Below, one piece after another: positions 8,132-17,894 of a DNA stretch of 64,000 bases (position 1 is the stretch's first letter; each line of letters begins with the position of its first letter). The stretch comes from JAPSGM01 sp036258735 (lineage in GTDB: Bacteria; Chloroflexota; Limnocylindria; QHBO01). A model generated the notes under the pieces. The model was not told the origin of the DNA, made no database searches, and saw only the letters and a program-made list of their open reading frames with translations. Location: positions 19,217-83,216 of the forward strand of contig DATADC010000073.1 in the NCBI GenBank assembly GCA_036258735.1. The letters are read 5' to 3'. Made by a program: the position numbers and the translations under genes.

Positions 8132-9033
8132 GTTCGGACCAGCTTCAACGCGGTCCACTCGCCGTCGTCGAGGCGCTGGTCGAGGCGAAAGCCGGCTTGG
8201 CGCATCGCGGCCAGCACCTCGTCACCACGGCCAGCGATGGCGCCGCCTGCCACCAGCGTGCCGCCCGCGGCCGCGTGGGCGGCGAGCCGCGGCGCGAGCT
8301 GCACCAGCACGCTCGCCACGAGGTTCGCCAGGACCAGCCCGTAGGGCTCAGCGGCCCGCTCGGGCAGGGAGCCATGCGTCGCGTGCACCCGATCGGCCAG
8401 CCCGTTGGCGACGGCGTTGGCGCGCGTCACCTCGACGGCGACCGGATCGGTGTCCAGGCATTCGACGCGCTCAGCACCCAGCCGGGCCGCGGCCAGGGCG
8501 AGAATGCCGGAGCCGGAGCCGACATCCAGGACGTGCGGGGGCATCGGGCCAAGGCCCTGGAGGAGGGCCAGGCAGGCGCGGGTGGTCGGGTGCAGGCCGG
8601 TTCCGAACGCCATCCCGGGATCGAGGCGCACCGCGACCTCGTCGTGGCCGATGGGCTCGTCGAGCCATGTCGGCACGATCACGACCCGCCCGATCCGCTG
8701 AGCGACGTAGCCATCCTTCCAGCGCGCGAGCCAGTCGGTGTCGTCCACGCTCCGCACGCGCAGGTCGCCGACGGGGCGCAGCCCGAACGCCTGCACGTGC
8801 CACAGCGCGCGCTCCGTGGCTTCCACCGCGCGAGGGGCATCGGCGTCGTCGGGGATGTGCGCGGTCACCTCGTACGGCGCGGTCGCATCCTCGCGGACGG
8901 AGAGCTCGTCACCGGGATCAGGGACCAGCCGCGTTGGCCGCACCGCGGTGCCGGATGCCACCCGCCCGAGGATCTCGCTCACGGCCTCCACCGCCTCGGC
9001 GTCTGCTTCGACGGTCAGCTCCAGCCAGCGCAC
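8128..9033 (-). CDS. prmA: Ribosomal protein L11 methyltransferase
   Basis: PrmA trimethylates ribosomal protein uL11 using S-adenosylmethionine. The 301-residue protein has the substrate-recognition N-terminal half, the DPGMAFGTGLHPTTRACL motif and the SAM-binding LDVGSGSGILALAAARLGA, followed by DTDPVAVEVTRANAVANG. Length matches the family. The start is a GTG at 9033 that begins the conserved MRWLELTVEADAEA strand; no strong ribosome-binding site is visible. It lies 18 bp downstream of dnaJ and overlaps rsmE by 4 bp. Confidence 0.94.
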   Translation of the reverse strand: MRWLELTVEADAEAVEAVSEILGRVASGTAVRPTRLVPDPGDELSVREDATAPYEVTAHIPDDADAPRAVEATERALWHVQAFGLRPVGDLRVRSVDDTDWLARWKDGYVAQRIGRVVIVPTWLDEPIGHDEVAVRLDPGMAFGTGLHPTTRACLALLQGLGPMPPHVLDVGSGSGILALAAARLGAERVECLDTDPVAVEVTRANAVANGLADRVHATHGSLPERAAEPYGLVLANLVASVLVQLAPRLAAHAAAGGTLVAGGAIAGRGDEVLAAMRQAGFRLDQRLDDGEWTALKLVRT

Positions 9034-9051
9034 GGCGAGCCCACGCCGCGC

Positions 9052-10182
9052 CTAGGCGAAGATGTCGCGCAGCCGGTCGAACAGTCCGTCCCCGCGCTTG
9101 GGCAGCTCCGCCGGCCCGCTGACCGCGTCGAGCTGCTTGAGCAGGTCGCGCTCCTTTTTCGACAGCCTGGCGGGGACCACCAGGGTGGCGATGACGTGGA
9201 GGTCACCGCGACCACTGCCCCGCAGGCGTGGCACGCCCTCGCCGCGCAGCTTGAACTCGGCGCCCGATTGCGTGCCGGGCGGGATCTCCAGGTCCTGCTG
9301 GCCGTCGACGGTTGGGACCGTCACGCGAGCGCCCAGTGCGGCCTGAGCGAAGGTCATTGGCAGCTCGTAGTACAGCTCGGTCCCGCGACGAACCAGCTCC
9401 GCGTGCTCCTTGACCGTGACCGACACATACAGGTCGCCGGGCGGCCCGCCCCGCGGCCCCGCCTCGCCCTGGCCCTCGATCGCGATGCGCTGCCCGCTGT
9501 CGATCCCCGGCGGGATCGTGACCTCCAGGCGTCGCTCCTGGCGAACGCGGCCCTCGCCGTTGCAGTTGCTACAGGCAGTGGCGATGATGCGGCCCTCGCC
9601 GTTGCAGCGCGGGCAGGCGGTGATGTTCACCATCTGACCCAGGATCGTCTGGCTCACGCGGCGACGCTCGCCGGTGCCATTGCATTCCGGGCACGTCTGC
9701 GGCTCGCTGCCCGGTTCGCCGCCGCTGCCGCCGCAGAGCTCGCAGGCCACGAGCGTCGGGAAGCGGATCTCACGCGTGACGCCGGTGATCGCCTCCTCGA
9801 ACTCGATGGTCATTTCGTAGCGCAGGTCGGCCCCTGCCACGACCCGCCGCCGCTGGCGCGTTCCAGCCGGTGACCCGCCGAAGAAGGCGTCGAAGATGTC
9901 GCCGAACGGTCCAAAGCCGCCCCCGAAGCCCTCGAAGCCGCCTCCGGTGCTGGCGCCGTCGACGCCGGCATGGCCGAACATGTCGTACGCGGTCCGCCGC
10001 TGCCGGTCGCCGAGCACCCGATACGCCTCGTTCAGCTCCTTGAAGCGCTCTTCGGCGCCGTGGCTGGTGTCCACGTCGGGGTGATGGCGCTGGGCGGCCC
10101 GGCGGAAGGCGCGCTTGATCTCCTCGTCGGAGGCATCGCGCGGGACGCCGAGCACCTCGTAGTAGTCGCGCTTGATCGCCAT
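9052..10182 (-). CDS. dnaJ: Chaperone DnaJ (Hsp40)
   Basis: DnaJ stimulates DnaK ATPase and hands over substrates. The 376-residue protein has a J domain with the essential HPD (HHPDVDTS), a Gly/Phe-rich stretch (GGGFEGFGGGFGPFGD), four complete zinc-finger repeats (CELCGGSG, CPECNGTG, CPRCNGEG, CSNCNGEG) and the C-terminal substrate-binding domains. The frame continues upstream to 10347, but ATG 10182 begins the conserved MAIKRDYYEVLGV and lies directly behind the CIRCE/-10 region. It is separated by 4 kb from dnaK but has its own CIRCE, and it leads the dnaJ-prmA-rsmE-HIT operon. Confidence 0.97.
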   Translation of the reverse strand: MAIKRDYYEVLGVPRDASDEEIKRAFRRAAQRHHPDVDTSHGAEERFKELNEAYRVLGDRQRRTAYDMFGHAGVDGASTGGGFEGFGGGFGPFGDIFDAFFGGSPAGTRQRRRVVAGADLRYEMTIEFEEAITGVTREIRFPTLVACELCGGSGGEPGSEPQTCPECNGTGERRRVSQTILGQMVNITACPRCNGEGRIIATACSNCNGEGRVRQERRLEVTIPPGIDSGQRIAIEGQGEAGPRGGPPGDLYVSVTVKEHAELVRRGTELYYELPMTFAQAALGARVTVPTVDGQQDLEIPPGTQSGAEFKLRGEGVPRLRGSGRGDLHVIATLVVPARLSKKERDLLKQLDAVSGPAELPKRGDGLFDRLRDIFA

Positions 10183-10191
10183 CGCGGCGGG

Positions 10192-10228
10192 ATTATACAA
10201 ATTGGCACTCTCCGATTGAGAGTGCCAG
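10192..10228 (-). promoter_or_regulatory. CIRCE operator and -10 box of the dnaJ operon
   Basis: TTGGCACTC (10202-10210), nine bases, then GAGTGCCAG (10220-10228) form a CIRCE inverted repeat with one arm mismatch. On the minus strand a perfect TATAAT (10197-10192) follows 4 bases after the repeat and lies 9 nt before the dnaJ ATG. The operator therefore occupies the spacer/-35 region, where HrcA binding would block polymerase. The hrcA gene itself is at 16678-17778. Confidence 0.88.
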
Positions 10229-10241
10229 GCTGCCCCTCGGC

Positions 10242-10991
10242 TCAGGAGGCGGGACCGTCTGGGGCCGTGGACTCGCCCTGCCGCGGAAGCGCCTCGGCGA
10301 GACGCCCCATGACCAGGCCGGCCATTCGTTGCGACCGGTATCCCCACCAGTACAGCACCAGGAAGCTGGCGATGAACACGACGACTCCCAAGCCCGCGGC
10401 GGGCGCCATGGCTGTCTGGAGGGCGATCGTCGCCACGGCGGCCAGGACGGCGGCGAGCATGGCATTCACGAAGGCGATGGTGCCGGGGGTCGTGATCAGC
10501 CCGTGGAGGAGGCCGCCGCCCGTCTCGACCACGGCGCCGTAGGTTCGCAGCATCCCGCTGCGGTCCTCGGTCACGCCGGTAACAAAATGGCGCTCCAGGT
10601 CAGGCGCCAGCTCGAGATAGGCCCGGCGCAATCGGTTCATGCCCGCCACCCAGACGAGGTCCTCGTTGTTGACCTCCAGCAGCCGGGCGTAGGTAGCCAG
10701 GCCCACCACCAGCAGTACGGGAAGCAGCAGCAGGGCGAACACCACGAAGCCTTCACCGAAGGAGGTCGCCTGCGCGACCAGCGCCAGCGCCACGATGGCG
10801 CCGGACAACAGCGTCAGGAACATCCCCGCCCGCGCGAAGGACTCGTTCCACGACAGCGAGCGCGTCGCCAGCAGGCTCCAGTGCTCGGTCGCCAGCAGCT
10901 GCGCACGCAGGGCCCGATCCGCGGCCGCGGATCCAGCCGCGGGAGCAGACGCGGTCGCGGCCGGCATCTCCGGCATGCGCTCGGTGACCAT
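10242..10991 (-). CDS. Uncharacterised membrane protein, four predicted TM helices
   Basis: I do not recognise the family. The 249-residue product has an Ala-rich N-terminal tail (~1-30), a cytoplasm-like segment with RSLSWNESFARAG, then hydrophobic helices at roughly 60-80 and 88-108 and again at about 175-195 and 200-218, separated by a charged segment (NRLRRAYLELAPDLERHFVTG). The two helix pairs flanking a soluble domain recall SLATT-like proteins, but this is only a resemblance. A TACAAT box lies 9 nt upstream of ATG 10991, suggesting a leaderless mRNA. The gene is divergent from the YcaQ-like gene. Confidence 0.6.
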   Translation of the reverse strand: MVTERMPEMPAATASAPAAGSAAADRALRAQLLATEHWSLLATRSLSWNESFARAGMFLTLLSGAIVALALVAQATSFGEGFVVFALLLLPVLLVVGLATYARLLEVNNEDLVWVAGMNRLRRAYLELAPDLERHFVTGVTEDRSGMLRTYGAVVETGGGLLHGLITTPGTIAFVNAMLAAVLAAVATIALQTAMAPAAGLGVVVFIASFLVLYWWGYRSQRMAGLVMGRLAEALPRQGESTAPDGPAS

Positions 10992-11000
10992 GCTGGCCCG

Positions 11001-11024
11001 ATTGTAGGGGCGGTCGGCTAGCAT
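11001..11024. promoter_or_regulatory. Back-to-back leaderless-type promoters
   Basis: In the 42-bp gap between divergent starts, TACAAT on the minus strand (11006-11001) is 9 nt from ATG 10991, and TAGCAT on the plus strand (11019-11024) is 9 nt from ATG 11034. No ribosome-binding site fits between box and start codon on either side. Confidence 0.5.
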
Positions 11025-11033
11025 CCGGCCGCC

Positions 11034-12272
11034 ATGAACGAGCCGCTCCGGATCACCGCGGACCACGCCCGACGCTACCTGGTGACGCGCCACGGTCTGG
11101 CGCCGCCTCGCAGCCTCCCGGCGGAGCCGGAATCGGTCCTGCGGGTGGTCGATCGGCTTGGGAGCCTCCAGTTCGACCCGCTGGAGGTGCCGGGTGCGCG
11201 CAATCACGACCTGGTGCTTCATGCGCGGGTCGCAGGCTACCGACGCGAATGGCTGGACGCCTGGCTGTATGGCGCCGACCGCCGCCTGATCGAGGTCTAC
11301 AACAAGAGCCTCAACATCCTGCCCATTGGCGAGCTGCCGCACTACCGCCTGGCGTGGGAGCGCGCGCAGAGTTACTACAGCGATCGGATCCTGCGCGAGC
11401 AGGCGGCCGTGGTCGACGCCATCCTCGGGCGCATCCGTGCGGAGGGACCGCTCTCCACCGCCGCCTTCCGCGACCACGACCAGGCCATCGACTGGTGGTG
11501 GGCGCCAACGCGGGCTGCACGGGCAGTGATGGAGGCGCTGTTCGTGACCGGCCGCCTGGGCATCGCGCGACGCGATGGCAACCGCCGCTACTACGACCTG
11601 ATGGAGCGGCTCGTCCCCGCCAAGCTCCTGGACCGGCGCGAGCCGGAGGAGGACGCCATGCGCCACCGGCTGTGGAGCCGGTATCGCGCCATCGGCCTCA
11701 TGGCCTCGCCCGGCCCAGCCGACGTCGTGTACGGCACGGGGCCGGCGACCGACCGCCGCCGACGCACGGCCGAGCTGGTCGAGGCCGGCGCGCTCCTACC
11801 TGTCGAGGTCGAGGGGCTCAAGGGGACGCGCTACGCGCCCGCCGACGAGCGTCACATGCTCCAAGACGCCGAGAGCGAAGTGCTCGATCCGGCCGTGACG
11901 TTTCTGGCGCCGCTGGACCCGTTCGTCTGGGACCGCGGCCTGCTGCGCGACCTGTTCGGCTTCGACTACGTGTGGGAGGTCTACGTCCCGGCGGCGAAGC
12001 GACGCTGGGGCTACTACGTGCTGCCGATCCTGTTCGGTGAGCGCCTGGTGGGACGCATCGAGCCACGCCTGGAGCGAGCAAGCGGCACGCTTCGAATACT
12101 CGGGATCTGGTTCGAGGACGGCTTCAGACCGATGGAGGAGCCGCACTTCGTCCCCGCCCTGTCCGCGGCGCTGCGCGACTACACCTCGTTCGTGGGAGCG
12201 AGATCCGTCACCTGGCCGCGCACTCGCATCGGGCGGGCCGTCGCCGGAGCGCTGAGCGCGGTCGAGACGTGA
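11034..12272 (+). CDS. YcaQ/AlkX-like winged-helix DNA glycosylase (HTH_42 family)
   Basis: The 412-residue protein matches the YcaQ/AlkZ superfamily, whose members excise bulky or crosslinking alkylation adducts from DNA. Near the N-terminus LGSLQFDPLEVPGARNHDLV carries Q46-F47-D48, the QxD catalytic-loop pattern of the YcaQ (AlkX) branch rather than the QxQ pattern of AlkZ. Other family segments are WLDAWLYGADRRLIEVYNKSL and, near the end, FLAPLDPFVWDRGLLRDLFGFDYVWEVYVP (given in parts). E. coli YcaQ acts on interstrand crosslinks; similar activity here is inferred. The gene is followed by repair gene xth on the opposite strand. TAGCAT 9 nt upstream suggests leaderless transcription. Confidence 0.85.
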   Translation: MNEPLRITADHARRYLVTRHGLAPPRSLPAEPESVLRVVDRLGSLQFDPLEVPGARNHDLVLHARVAGYRREWLDAWLYGADRRLIEVYNKSLNILPIGELPHYRLAWERAQSYYSDRILREQAAVVDAILGRIRAEGPLSTAAFRDHDQAIDWWWAPTRAARAVMEALFVTGRLGIARRDGNRRYYDLMERLVPAKLLDRREPEEDAMRHRLWSRYRAIGLMASPGPADVVYGTGPATDRRRRTAELVEAGALLPVEVEGLKGTRYAPADERHMLQDAESEVLDPAVTFLAPLDPFVWDRGLLRDLFGFDYVWEVYVPAAKRRWGYYVLPILFGERLVGRIEPRLERASGTLRILGIWFEDGFRPMEEPHFVPALSAALRDYTSFVGARSVTWPRTRIGRAVAGALSAVET

Positions 12273-12304
12273 CCGCGCCGCAAGCTCGTCGAGGTCCTCG
12301 CCAC

Positions 12305-12748
12305 TCAGTTATCGGCGTAGCCCTGCTCCCAGGTCCGGTCAGGATCGTGGTTGCGAAGGTCGATGCCGTGGTCGACCGCCGCCTTGAGCGCCATGAGCAC
12401 CGAGACCCAGCCGGCGTGCGTCTCGGCCCAATCCTCGGGGGGCACGCCTTCGTCGGTGAGCGTGAGATCGGTGCCGCCGCTGCCGTCATCGGCCAGCTCA
12501 AAGGTGGCGATGCTTCTGGCGAAGTACTCGACCGTGAAGAGGGCCGGCGCCTCGCTGGCGAGCACGCGCGTTCGCGCCTCCATGGCCCCCGGCCAGCGCC
12601 AATAAATCCACCCGTCGCGCTCGTCGGCGGACTCGGCCCAGAAGCGGGCGCGGCCTTCGTCGGTGCTGAGCATCCCGTGCACGGCCGCTGGCGACGAGGC
12701 GAGGTGCAGCCTCCAGCGAATGGGTGGCTGCTCGCGGCCGCCACTCAT
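12305..12748 (-). CDS. SRPBCC (AHSA1-like) domain protein
   Basis: The 147-residue protein has the START-like/AHSA1 pattern: an N-terminal strand (IRWRLHLASSPAAVHGML), the segment RARFWAESADERDGWIYWRWPG, a strongly polar strand region and a final helix VSVLMALKAAVDHGIDL. Such domains bind hydrophobic ligands; no ligand can be named. Its ATG overlaps the xth stop (ATGA), so the two are one operon, though no functional link is obvious. Confidence 0.75.
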   Translation of the reverse strand: MSGGREQPPIRWRLHLASSPAAVHGMLSTDEGRARFWAESADERDGWIYWRWPGAMEARTRVLASEAPALFTVEYFARSIATFELADDGSGGTDLTLTDEGVPPEDWAETHAGWVSVLMALKAAVDHGIDLRNHDPDRTWEQGYADN

Positions 12749-13530
12749 TCGGAGAACTCGACCACGATCGGCGCATGGTCCGACGGGATGCCCGGATAGG
12801 TCGACGGCTTGCGTGCGTCACGGTCCCGCTCCGCCGCCACCGCCCGCGCGGCCAGCTTGGGCGAGACGTACACGTGGTCGATGCGCATCCCGAAGTTCTT
12901 GTGGAAGTGGCCCGCGCGGTAGTCCCACCAGGTGAAGTACCCTGGCTCGGGATGGAAGTGACGGACCACGTCCACCATCCCCCACTCCCGCAGCTTGGCG
13001 ACCGCTTCTCGCTCGCGCGGCGAGACGTGCGTGGCGCCGTGCGCCGCGGCCGGATCCCACACGTCGATGTCCTCGGGAGCCACGTTGAAGTCGCCGCAGA
13101 TCGCAAGCTCGGTCTCGGGATCGGTGTCGTCCAGCCAGCTGGCCAGCCGCGCCAGCCACTCGAGCTTCTGGAGATAGAAGTCGGAATCGACCATCCTGCC
13201 GTTCGGCACGTAGATGGTCGCCACCCGCATCGGTCCACAGCTGGCCGCCAGGAATCGCCCGCCGTCATCGGTCCAGCCGTCCGCAGTCGGGATGCCGGTG
13301 ACGATCTCCTCGAGACCGATGCGCGACGCGATGGCCACGCCGTTCCACCGGCCCGGCCCATGGTGCACGAGCTCGTAGCCGAGCGCCCGGAAGTCCATCA
13401 TCGGCGCCTGGTCGTCGGAGACCTTCGTCTCCTGCATGCACAGCACGTCCGGCTGCTTCGCCTCGGTCCAGGCCAGCACGCGATCCAGGCGGGCCTTCAG
13501 CGAGTTGACGTTCCAGGTCGCCAGGCGCAT
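12745..13530 (-). CDS. xth: Exodeoxyribonuclease III
   Basis: A 261-residue AP endonuclease/3'-exonuclease of base-excision repair. Conserved landmarks are MRLATWNVNSLKARLDRVL, LCMQETKVSDD (metal-binding Glu), CGDFNVAPEDIDVWDP (Asp/Asn), and the C-terminal IDHVYVSP and PSDHAPIVVEF with the catalytic Asp-His. ATG 13530 starts the family exactly; the longer frame to 13992 is antisense to mscL and rejected. TAGACT lies 8 nt upstream of the start, another leaderless-type arrangement. It is coupled to the SRPBCC gene by an ATGA overlap. Confidence 0.95.
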   Translation of the reverse strand: MRLATWNVNSLKARLDRVLAWTEAKQPDVLCMQETKVSDDQAPMMDFRALGYELVHHGPGRWNGVAIASRIGLEEIVTGIPTADGWTDDGGRFLAASCGPMRVATIYVPNGRMVDSDFYLQKLEWLARLASWLDDTDPETELAICGDFNVAPEDIDVWDPAAAHGATHVSPREREAVAKLREWGMVDVVRHFHPEPGYFTWWDYRAGHFHKNFGMRIDHVYVSPKLAARAVAAERDRDARKPSTYPGIPSDHAPIVVEFSE

Positions 13531-13563
13531 GAGCTTCGAGTCTAGACCGATGCACCCGGCCCA

Positions 13564-13612
13564 TATACTCGGTGCCAGCCGGCTCCCGATGCCGGCAATG
13601 GAGGAGGTGAGG
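13564..13612 (+). promoter_or_regulatory. mscL promoter -10 box, hairpin and ribosome-binding site
   Basis: TATACT at 13564-13569 is followed by a small hairpin (GCCGG, 9-nt loop, CCGGC around 13578-13596) and a strong GGAGGTGAGG ribosome-binding site ahead of ATG 13615. No good -35 is seen. Confidence 0.45.
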
Positions 13613-13614
13613 AG

Positions 13615-14016
13615 ATGATCAGCGGGTTCCGCGACTTCGTCATGCGCGGCAACGTCGTCGACCTGGCCGTGGCCTTCGTCCTGGGGGCCGCCTTCGCCAG
13701 CGTGGTTACCGCGTTCGTGACCGGCATCCTGACGCCGCTGCTCGGCCTGGTGGGCGTTCCCGACTTCTCGCAGCTGCGCACCGAGCTTCCGTCGGGCGCC
13801 GTGATCGAGTGGGGCCTGTTCCTGAACGCCCTGATCGCGTTCGTGCTCATCGCGGCGGCGATCTACTTCTTCGTGGTGGTACCGATGAACCGGCTGCGCC
13901 CGCCACCGCCCACGCCAGCCATGAAGAACTGCCCGGAGTGCACGTCCTCGATCCCGGAATCCGCCCGCCGCTGCCCGCAGTGCACGGCGCAACTCGCCAG
14001 CACCACCGCGTCCTAA
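13615..14016 (+). CDS. mscL: Large-conductance mechanosensitive channel MscL with C-terminal zinc ribbon
   Basis: MscL releases solutes under hypo-osmotic stress. The 133-residue protein has the N-terminal amphipathic start and TM1 (FRDFVMRGNVVDLAVAFVLG), a periplasmic loop and TM2 (ALIAFVLIAAAIYFFVVVPMNRL). The C-terminus, which normally forms a helical bundle, carries a zinc ribbon with two CxxC pairs (CPEC and CPQC, residues ~106-126). This tail variant occurs in some actinobacterial and Chloroflexota MscL proteins. It is preceded by a strong ribosome-binding site and converges on dnaK. Confidence 0.93.
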   Translation: MISGFRDFVMRGNVVDLAVAFVLGAAFASVVTAFVTGILTPLLGLVGVPDFSQLRTELPSGAVIEWGLFLNALIAFVLIAAAIYFFVVVPMNRLRPPPPTPAMKNCPECTSSIPESARRCPQCTAQLASTTAS

Positions 14017-14126
14017 GCCCGTTCGATATGCCGGCGGCGCGGGACTGAGCCGCTGGCACAGCGCTGGCAGGCCGTTGCGCTAGCCAGCCAAGGCGCGGTG
14101 CCGCCGGCCCAATTTCGGGTCGGGGA

Positions 14127-16070
<1,944 letters not shown>

Positions 16071-16073
16071 GGA

Positions 16074-16694
16074 TCAGTGCTCCTTCGGATTGCTCGCGGC
16101 TGTGCTCGCGGGGTTGCTTGCAGGGTTATTGGCGACTCGGACGAGCGCTGGGCGCAGGATCCGATCGTGCAGCCGGTAGCCGCGCTGCAGCTCGCCGATG
16201 ACGTGGTTGTCGGGATGGTCGGCTGTCTCCTCGTGGACGACCGCCTCGTGCAGGTTCGGATCGAAGGGCTGGCCGACCGCGTCGATGGGCGTTACGCCCT
16301 CCGATTCGAGGACGGCCCGCAGCTTGCGCTCGACGAGACGCACCCCGTCGACCCAGCCCTCGTGAACGTCCTGCGGCACGTTCTCCAGGGCACGATCGAA
16401 GTCGTCCACGACGGCCAGCAGCTTGCCGATCAGCGTGGCGTTGGCGAAGCGCGCAACCACTTCCCGCTCCTCGTCGGTCCGACGCCGGTAGTTGGCGAAG
16501 TCCGCCGCCGAGCGCTGCCAGGCGCGCAGATGCTCCTCGTCGCTGGCGCGTGCGCGCTCCAGCTCGCCGTTGAGCTCCTCGAGCTTCGCCAGCAGCTCTG
16601 CGCGGGACGGCCCCTTGCCGCGTTCCTCGCGGCGCGGCTGGTCGGGCGCCTCGCGCGCGTCTCCGTTGGTGGGTCGATCAGTCATGGTGTTCAT
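16074..16694 (-). CDS. grpE: Nucleotide exchange factor GrpE
   Basis: GrpE releases ADP from DnaK. The 206-residue protein has a charged N-terminal tail, a long coiled coil (LLAKLEELNGELERARASDE onward), the NYRRRTDEER segment, and the C-terminal beta domain with GVTPIDAVGQPFDPNLHEAV and ITDRILRPALV-like QRGYRLHDRILRPALVRV. ATG 16694 is used here; ATG 16685, three codons in, would reduce the overlap with the hrcA stop from 17 to 8 nt and is equally possible. It lies between hrcA and dnaK. Confidence 0.95.
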   Translation of the reverse strand: MNTMTDRPTNGDAREAPDQPRREERGKGPSRAELLAKLEELNGELERARASDEEHLRAWQRSAADFANYRRRTDEEREVVARFANATLIGKLLAVVDDFDRALENVPQDVHEGWVDGVRLVERKLRAVLESEGVTPIDAVGQPFDPNLHEAVVHEETADHPDNHVIGELQRGYRLHDRILRPALVRVANNPASNPASTAASNPKEH

Positions 16695-17778
16695 GGTGGC
16701 TGGTGATGAGCTCGTTCATCAGTGACGACAGGTAGCCGACGGTGCGGATGGCCCGCGGGTACGGCATGCGGGTCGGCCCCAGGACGCCCAGCATGCCGAG
16801 TGCCTGATCGGGCTGGCCGTATGGAGCGAACACGAGGCTGACGTCGTGCATGGCGTCGATGCTGTTCTCGTGCCCGATGATGACGTGCACGCCCCGCCGC
16901 CGCGCCAGCAGCGGGATCAGCTGCTCGAAGAAATCCGAGCGCTGGAGGACCTCCAGCACGCCCCGCAGCTTGAAACCCTGCGCGAACTCGGGTTGCTCCA
17001 GCACGTTGGTGATGCCGTCGGTGATGATCTCCTCAACCACGGCGGCGTCCGCCTCCTCCAGCAGGCTCGCCACCGTCTCGCCCACGGCACTCTCGAGCGA
17101 GCCCGGCTTCGCCGTCCGGCGCCGCACGGCGGGAGCGGCCTGGCCGGATAGCCGGGCATTGAAGTCCGCGGCCACGGCGTCCAGCTCGGCCTGCCCGATG
17201 GGCGTATCGCCGCTGACCCGGTCCACCGCCGACCGGTCCAGGCGGCGCTGAACGACGTTGCCATCGGCCAGCACAAGGACGCAGAGCCGGGCACCGTCGG
17301 CCAGCTGCACCAGCTGGACGTGGCCGAAGCGCGCCCTGCGCGACCGCGCCGGGGTGACGACCGAGGCCGATCGGGTGCTGCCCGCCAGGATGCTGGCCGC
17401 CAGGCGCAGCCACTCGTTGCTGGTCAGCTGCACCTGGCTGAACTGGTGCCGGATCATGAGCTGGTCAGTTGGGTCCAGCTGCGCCTCGCGCATCAGCGAC
17501 TCGACGTAGACGCGGTATCCGAGGTCCGACGGCACGCGTCCCGCGCTGGTGTGCGGCTGGCTCAGCAGCCCGACCGCCTCGAGATCGGCCATGGCACTTC
17601 GGATGGTCGCCGAGCTGACCCCGAGCCGGTGGCGCTGAAGCAAGCTCTTGGAGCCCACCGGCACGGCGGTGAGGACGTAGTCCTCGACAACCGCGCGCAG
17701 GACCGACTGCTGGCGCTCGGTGAGGTCGACCCTGGAGCGCGATCGCGAGCCGTGAGAGAGGTTCTGTTCGTTGATCAT
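16678..17778 (-). CDS. hrcA: Heat-inducible transcription repressor HrcA
   Basis: HrcA binds CIRCE operators and represses class I heat-shock genes. The 366-residue protein has an N-terminal winged helix (LTERQQSVLRAVVEDYVLTA, then VSSATIRSAMADLEAVGLL and HTSAGRVPSDLGYRVYV) and the GAF-like HrcA domain. It has the C-terminal motif IIGHENSIDAMHDVSLVFAPYG. I chose ATG 17778; ATGs at 17793 and 17802 are in frame, but the last lies inside the CIRCE repeat. Two CIRCE sites occur in this window, one here (autoregulation) and one at dnaJ. Confidence 0.95.
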   Translation of the reverse strand: MINEQNLSHGSRSRSRVDLTERQQSVLRAVVEDYVLTAVPVGSKSLLQRHRLGVSSATIRSAMADLEAVGLLSQPHTSAGRVPSDLGYRVYVESLMREAQLDPTDQLMIRHQFSQVQLTSNEWLRLAASILAGSTRSASVVTPARSRRARFGHVQLVQLADGARLCVLVLADGNVVQRRLDRSAVDRVSGDTPIGQAELDAVAADFNARLSGQAAPAVRRRTAKPGSLESAVGETVASLLEEADAAVVEEIITDGITNVLEQPEFAQGFKLRGVLEVLQRSDFFEQLIPLLARRRGVHVIIGHENSIDAMHDVSLVFAPYGQPDQALGMLGVLGPTRMPYPRAIRTVGYLSSLMNELITSHHEHHD

Positions 17779-17795
17779 CGCGGATTCTGGCATCG

Positions 17796-17822
17796 TTAGC
17801 ACTCAACGCTCGAGAGTGCCAA
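17796..17822 (-). promoter_or_regulatory. CIRCE operator of hrcA-grpE-dnaK
   Basis: TTAGCACTC (17796-17804), nine bases, GAGTGCCAA (17814-17822): the classical HrcA operator with a single G/A difference between arms. It lies just downstream of the predicted transcription start and upstream of the hrcA ATG, as expected for an autoregulated operon. Confidence 0.93.
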
Positions 17823-17835
17823 CGGGCCGCTCGGC

Positions 17836-17865
17836 ATCGTACCAACCGGCGCGGCCCGGTGTCAA
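17836..17865 (-). promoter_or_regulatory. Promoter of hrcA-grpE-dnaK
   Basis: On the minus strand TTGACA (17865-17860) and TACGAT (17841-17836) are spaced by 18 bp. Transcription would start near 17829, placing the CIRCE repeat at the very start of the transcript. Confidence 0.75.
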
Positions 17866-17894
17866 CGAAGGCGCCCCGCCGTAGCATGAGCGCC

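Noticed and set aside
13531..13992. Upstream extension of xth
   Set aside because: Antisense to mscL and beyond the conserved exonuclease III N-terminus.
14017..14126. Bidirectional terminator between mscL and dnaK
   Set aside because: I could not find a stable hairpin with a T-run in the 110-bp gap.
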